DNA of 10,657 bases from an uncultured Pseudomonadota bacterium (GTDB taxonomy: Bacteria > Pseudomonadota > Gammaproteobacteria > Burkholderiales > Thiobacillaceae). This document shows positions 7,960 through 10,657 of this stretch, piece by piece. The stretch spans positions 1 through 10,657 of the forward strand of contig CAISDD010000353.1 of the NCBI GenBank assembly GCA_903883985.1. Reading direction: 5' to 3'. The notes beneath the pieces were generated by a model. It worked only from the letters and a program-made list of their open reading frames with translations. It was not told the DNA's origin and did not search any database. The first letter of the stretch is position 1. Every line of letters begins with the position of its first letter. The position numbers and the translations under genes are program-made.

Positions 7960-9654
7960 GTGTTCACGCTGATCCGATCTTACTGGCCTGAGTACCGCCA
8001 TTACCGCGGCAAGCTGCTGCTCTCCTTCTTCGCCATGCTGCTGGTGGCGGGCGCGAGTGCGGGCATCGCCTGGATGATGAAGCCGCTCCTGGACGATATC
8101 TTCCTCAACAAGAACACGACCATGTTGTACGTCTTGCCGCTATTCATCCTGCTGGCCTATCTGGCCAAGGGCGTGGGCAGCTATGTGCAGCAGTACAGCA
8201 TGACCTTCGTCGGCCAGGACAGTGTGCGCACGGGCCGCGACCGCCTGCTCGAACCTCTGCTGCATCTGGATCTGGCCTTCTTTCACCACCACCACTCGGG
8301 CGACCTCATCAGCCGCATCAGCAGCGACATCGGCCGCATCCAGGGTGCGGTCTCCAGCAATGTCGCCACGCTGGTGCGTGAATCCATGACCGCAGCAGCA
8401 CTCATCGGCATCGTGATCTACCAGAGCCCTTATCTCGCCTTCATCACCCTGGTGGTCATCCCCGCATCCTATGTTCCCGTGGACATGATCTCCCGCCGCC
8501 TGCGCCGCATCTCCCACGACGCTCAGGCGCGTAACGCCGACCTGACGGCCAGCCTGTCGGAAATGTTCGCCAATGTCGAGGCGATCAAGGCTTACCACAC
8601 AGAGTCCTTCGAGGCCGACCGCTTCGCTCGCAGCAATCAGGCCTGCCTGGATGTCAGCATGAAATCCGTGCGCATCGCCGAACTGGTGGTGCCGATCATG
8701 GAATTCTTCTCCTCCATTTCGGGCGCCGTGGTCATCGCCGTGGGGGGGCGTCAGGTCATCGACGGCGAGTTGACCGTGGGCGCCTTCTTCTCCTTCCTCA
8801 CCGCCTTGTTCATGGCGGCGGACCCGATCCGCCGACTGTCTCAGACTCTGGCCCAATTCCAGGACGCCATCGCCGCCCATGAGCGCATTCAGTCCATGAT
8901 GACGCTGAACCCCGAGGTCAAGAGCGGTGACCAGGAACTCCACGACGTGAACTCGATCCAGTTCGAGGCGGCGAGCCTATCCTATGGCGACAAGGAAGCC
9001 CTGCACGAAGTCAGCCTGGCAGCGAAGAAGGGCGAAGTCATCGCCCTGGTCGGGGGCAGTGGCGGGGGGAAAAGTTCCATCACCAGCCTGCTGCTGCGAT
9101 TTTTCGACGCATCGAATGGCGTGGTGCAGGTAAATGGCCAGGACATCCGCGACTACAGCTTCGTCTCGGTGCGTAGCCGCATCGCCATCGTCACTCAGCG
9201 GGTACACATCTTCAACGACAGCATCGCCGCCAACGTGGCCTACGGCGCCCCCCTCGACGAGGCGCGCGTGATCGCCGCGCTAAAGAAGGCCAATATCTGG
9301 GAGTATGTGGCCGGCATGCCCGAAGGTCTCCACACGCAACTGAATGAAGCAGGCACCAATCTTTCCGGCGGCCAGCGCCAACGCATCGCCATCGCCCGCG
9401 CCCTGTTTCGCGACCCGCGCGTGCTGATCCTGGACGAAGCCACCAGTGCTCTGGACAACCAGAGCGAGGCAGCCATCCTGGAGACTATCCGTGCCCTGGC
9501 ACCGGACATCATCACCGTTGTCATCGCCCACCGACTGAAAAGCGTGGAAATCGCAGACCGCATCTACCTCATTCAAAACGGCCGCGTCGTCTGCCAGGGC
9601 GGCAAGGCGGAACTCATGCGGGATTGCCTCCACTTCCGGGAACTGTACCAGTGA
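7960..9654 (+). CDS. MsbA-like ABC exporter (fused permease and ATPase)
   Basis: A 564-residue half-transporter of the type IV ABC exporter class, expected to work as an inner-membrane homodimer. The N-terminal part (residues about 1-310) has six membrane helices (about 20-42, 55-75, 135-155, 157-177, 245-267, 275-295). The nucleotide-binding domain (about 330-564) is complete: Walker A GGSGGGKSS with K371, Q-loop Q413, signature LSGGQ (468-472), Walker B VLILDE (488-493) with catalytic E493, and H-loop H524. Length and order fit MsbA, the lipid A-core flippase, but close relatives move other lipids, glycans or peptides, so the substrate is open. The start is GTG 7960 with GGAG at 7950-7953, six bases ahead. 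Its stop overlaps the start of the phosphatase-like gene (GTGA), so the two are translationally coupled. No lpxK or kdtA neighbour is visible. Confidence 0.9.
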   Translation: MFTLIRSYWPEYRHYRGKLLLSFFAMLLVAGASAGIAWMMKPLLDDIFLNKNTTMLYVLPLFILLAYLAKGVGSYVQQYSMTFVGQDSVRTGRDRLLEPLLHLDLAFFHHHHSGDLISRISSDIGRIQGAVSSNVATLVRESMTAAALIGIVIYQSPYLAFITLVVIPASYVPVDMISRRLRRISHDAQARNADLTASLSEMFANVEAIKAYHTESFEADRFARSNQACLDVSMKSVRIAELVVPIMEFFSSISGAVVIAVGGRQVIDGELTVGAFFSFLTALFMAADPIRRLSQTLAQFQDAIAAHERIQSMMTLNPEVKSGDQELHDVNSIQFEAASLSYGDKEALHEVSLAAKKGEVIALVGGSGGGKSSITSLLLRFFDASNGVVQVNGQDIRDYSFVSVRSRIAIVTQRVHIFNDSIAANVAYGAPLDEARVIAALKKANIWEYVAGMPEGLHTQLNEAGTNLSGGQRQRIAIARALFRDPRVLILDEATSALDNQSEAAILETIRALAPDIITVVIAHRLKSVEIADRIYLIQNGRVVCQGGKAELMRDCLHFRELYQ

Positions 9655-10319
9655 GATTCAACTTAAAAACCCCCTGGGGACGCGCCATCGCCTGGCTCCA
9701 CGCCATGCTGGTCGAGCATAATTTCACCAACCTCCTGCGCTTCAACTTTCATCGTATCTCGGAAGAGGCCTTTCGCTCCTCTCAGCCCACCATGTGGCAA
9801 CTGCGCCGCGAAGTGAGGAAACACGGCATCAAGACCATCGTCAACCTCAAGGGCATGGATGCCGATTCCGCCTACTGGGCCTTCGAGTCGGAACAATGCG
9901 CGAAGCTTGGCATCCATCTGGAAAATGTGGAGATATTCTCGCGCAGCATGCCCGACCCTGCCCGTCTGCGCCATGCCAAGGAGGTATTCGAGCGTGTCGA
10001 GTATCCGATCTGGATCCATTGCAAGGCGGGTGCAGACCGGGCGGGCATTTACTCAACCCTGTACCAATACTTCCGCGGACACATCCCCATCGAAGAAACC
10101 GATCAACTTAAGCTCTGGCCCTACGGCCACATCCGCCACTCCAGCGCCGGCAAGATCGACTATTACCTTGAGCTTTATGCGGACTTCCACAAGACGCATC
10201 CGGACGTGGGCCTGCTGGAATGGGCAGAAACCGTTGCCGATAGGGAAAAGATGGAGCGTGAATTCAAGTCGGGCGGGCTGTCGAGCTTCATCAACGATCA
10301 GTTGCTAGGCCGCGAGTGA
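9651..10319 (+). CDS. Tyrosine / dual-specificity phosphatase-like protein
   Basis: A 222-residue protein with a cysteine phosphatase signature: IHCKAGADRAGIYSTL contains CX5R, with nucleophile C124 and R130. An upstream FRSSQP block and VNLKGMD are typical of bacterial DSP-like phosphatases, and D102 in SRSMPDP is a candidate general acid. The N-terminus (MRFNLKTPWGRAIAWLHAML) is basic then hydrophobic, and may form a membrane-associated helix, but there is no clear cleavable signal. GTG 9651 overlaps the exporter's TGA as GTGA and is preferred over TTG 9624, which would lie inside the exporter gene. The substrate may be a phosphoprotein, a phospholipid or an inositol- or sugar-phosphate. 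Tight coupling to an MsbA-like exporter suggests work in cell-envelope lipid or glycan export. No terminator was recognised after its TGA. Confidence 0.85.
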   Translation: MRFNLKTPWGRAIAWLHAMLVEHNFTNLLRFNFHRISEEAFRSSQPTMWQLRREVRKHGIKTIVNLKGMDADSAYWAFESEQCAKLGIHLENVEIFSRSMPDPARLRHAKEVFERVEYPIWIHCKAGADRAGIYSTLYQYFRGHIPIEETDQLKLWPYGHIRHSSAGKIDYYLELYADFHKTHPDVGLLEWAETVADREKMEREFKSGGLSSFINDQLLGRE

Positions 10320-10453
10320 AGCAGGACGGCCAAGCGGGTCGATGGGGTTAAGCCCACATGTTCAGACTTCCTGATCGAGCCGTAAGTGAAAGTTGCACCT
10401 TTTTGCAATTCAGACCTGGGAGTCAATCATCATGGCGCCGGTATCAAAGACTG

Positions 10454-10490
10454 TTGGGTTACGCCGACAGGAAGACGTCGGCTAACCCAA
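10454..10490. repeat. REP-like imperfect palindrome (hairpin)
   Basis: Left arm TTGGGTTACGCCGAC (10454-10468) pairs with right arm GTCGGCTAACCCAA (10477-10490): a 14-bp stem with one bulged C (10462) and an 8-nt loop. The TTGGGTTA ... TAACCCAA form is a familiar dispersed palindrome in beta- and gammaproteobacterial genomes. A bulged stem next to a RAYT gene is what REP elements mobilised by such transposases look like. With no T-run after it, it is not a good intrinsic terminator. Confidence 0.7.
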
Positions 10491-10497
10491 GCCCCAA

Positions 10498-10520
10498 CCC
10501 ATAGGGTGGATAAGCGATAG
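10498..10520. repeat. Half of a second dispersed repeat
   Basis: The block around TAGGGTGGATAAGCG (10502-10516) resembles the left arm of another common proteobacterial palindrome whose right arm would contain CATCCACC. That right arm is missing, so this looks like a truncated repeat. It rests on recollection of the repeat type and is not proven here. Confidence 0.35.
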
Positions 10521-10532
10521 GGGAAACATGAA

Positions 10533-10548
10533 CGGGGTCAGGTCTTGC
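10533..10548 (+). other. Conserved leader block of the transposase gene
   Basis: CGGGGTCAGGTCTTGC, about 30 bp upstream of the transposase ATG, matches a block (GGGGTCAGGTCTTGC) that I recall recurring before Y1/RAYT transposase genes in gamma- and betaproteobacteria. It probably belongs to the element. Its function is unknown. Confidence 0.4.
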
Positions 10549-10573
10549 AAAATAACACCCGATCTCTCATACT
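10545..10573 (+). promoter_or_regulatory. Weak sigma-70-like promoter for the transposase gene
   Basis: TTGCAA (10545-10550) and CATACT (10568-10573) each match four of six consensus bases with an ideal 17-bp spacer. The predicted start falls at about the ATG (10580), so a leaderless or near-leaderless mRNA is implied; no ribosome site precedes the ATG. Confidence 0.25.
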
Positions 10574-10579
10574 CCCCTC

Positions 10580-10657
10580 ATGGCTAGACCTCTACGCATA
10601 GAACTATCCGGCGGGCTGTACCACGTCACATCACGGGGCGACCGGCGCGAGGATATT
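10580..10657 (+). CDS. REP-associated tyrosine transposase (RAYT, TnpA_REP), 3' end outside window
   Basis: ATG 10580 opens a frame reading MARPLRIELSGGLYHVTSRG then DRREDI to the window edge. This is the highly conserved N-terminus of Y1/HUH transposases of the IS200/IS605-related RAYT group, which cut and rejoin single-stranded REP hairpins with a single tyrosine; the catalytic HUH motif and tyrosine lie beyond the window. Only 26 codons are visible. The REP-like hairpin at 10454-10490 supports the assignment. RAYTs are usually single-copy, domesticated genes rather than self-mobile insertion sequences. Intactness of the rest cannot be judged. Confidence 0.85.
   Translation, partial: MARPLRIELSGGLYHVTSRGDRREDI

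Noticed and set aside
8140..8943. Minus-strand open frame of 267 codons under the ABC exporter
   Set aside because: It overlaps the transmembrane domain of a well-supported exporter. Its translation is rich in H, D and G without family motifs, as expected for antisense reading.
9064..9073. GGGGGGAAAA run in the Walker A codons as a programmed frameshift site
   Set aside because: The frame continues through a complete ATPase domain, and no alternative frame or stimulatory structure was seen.
10391..10410. Short hairpin TTGCA-CCTTTT-TGCAA after the phosphatase gene as terminator
   Set aside because: The perfect stem is only five base pairs and AT-rich, and no T-run follows. It lies about 70 bp past the stop.

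Overview
The window looks like chromosomal DNA of a GC-rich proteobacterium, probably a beta- or gammaproteobacterium able to respire nitrogen oxides or grow with little oxygen. This rests on protein family resemblance (glycogen phosphorylase, DUF2249 and hemerythrin-like proteins, an NnrS/heme-copper-oxidase-like membrane protein, an MsbA-like exporter, a REP-associated transposase) and on one FNR/DNR-like site. The species cannot be named. No rRNA, tRNA or CRISPR was seen.

Layout: (1) 1-3534 holds the C-terminal three quarters of glycogen phosphorylase (glgP) followed after 24 nt by a response regulator whose output part is TPR/helical, a likely storage-carbon operon. (2) 3535-6592 is the most interesting block: an FNR/DNR-type box with a well-spaced -10, a small DUF2249 protein, a wrecked radical SAM gene (yhcC family, only its two ends left), a hemerythrin-like (HHE) protein, a possible 29-codon ORF, a second DUF2249 protein, and an overlapping 12-TM membrane protein of the NnrS/heme-copper-oxidase subunit I type. 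Together they suggest a low-oxygen or nitric-oxide response module. (3) 6612-7637 on the minus strand is an MBL-fold hydrolase. Just upstream of it lies a ~40-codon remnant of a receiver domain, so the hydrolase seems to have lost the front of its former operon. (4) 7960-10319 is a two-gene operon: an MsbA-like ABC exporter overlapping (GTGA) a CX5R tyrosine/dual-specificity phosphatase-like protein. (5) 10320-10657 is repeat-associated DNA: a REP-like hairpin, a second half-repeat, and the first 26 codons of a REP-associated tyrosine transposase (RAYT) running off the window end.

Signs of rearrangement (the collapsed yhcC gene, the receiver-domain stub beside an 8-bp tandem repeat, the RAYT/REP island) sit between otherwise intact operons. 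The window is therefore a mosaic of conserved housekeeping and accessory blocks joined at decayed boundaries.
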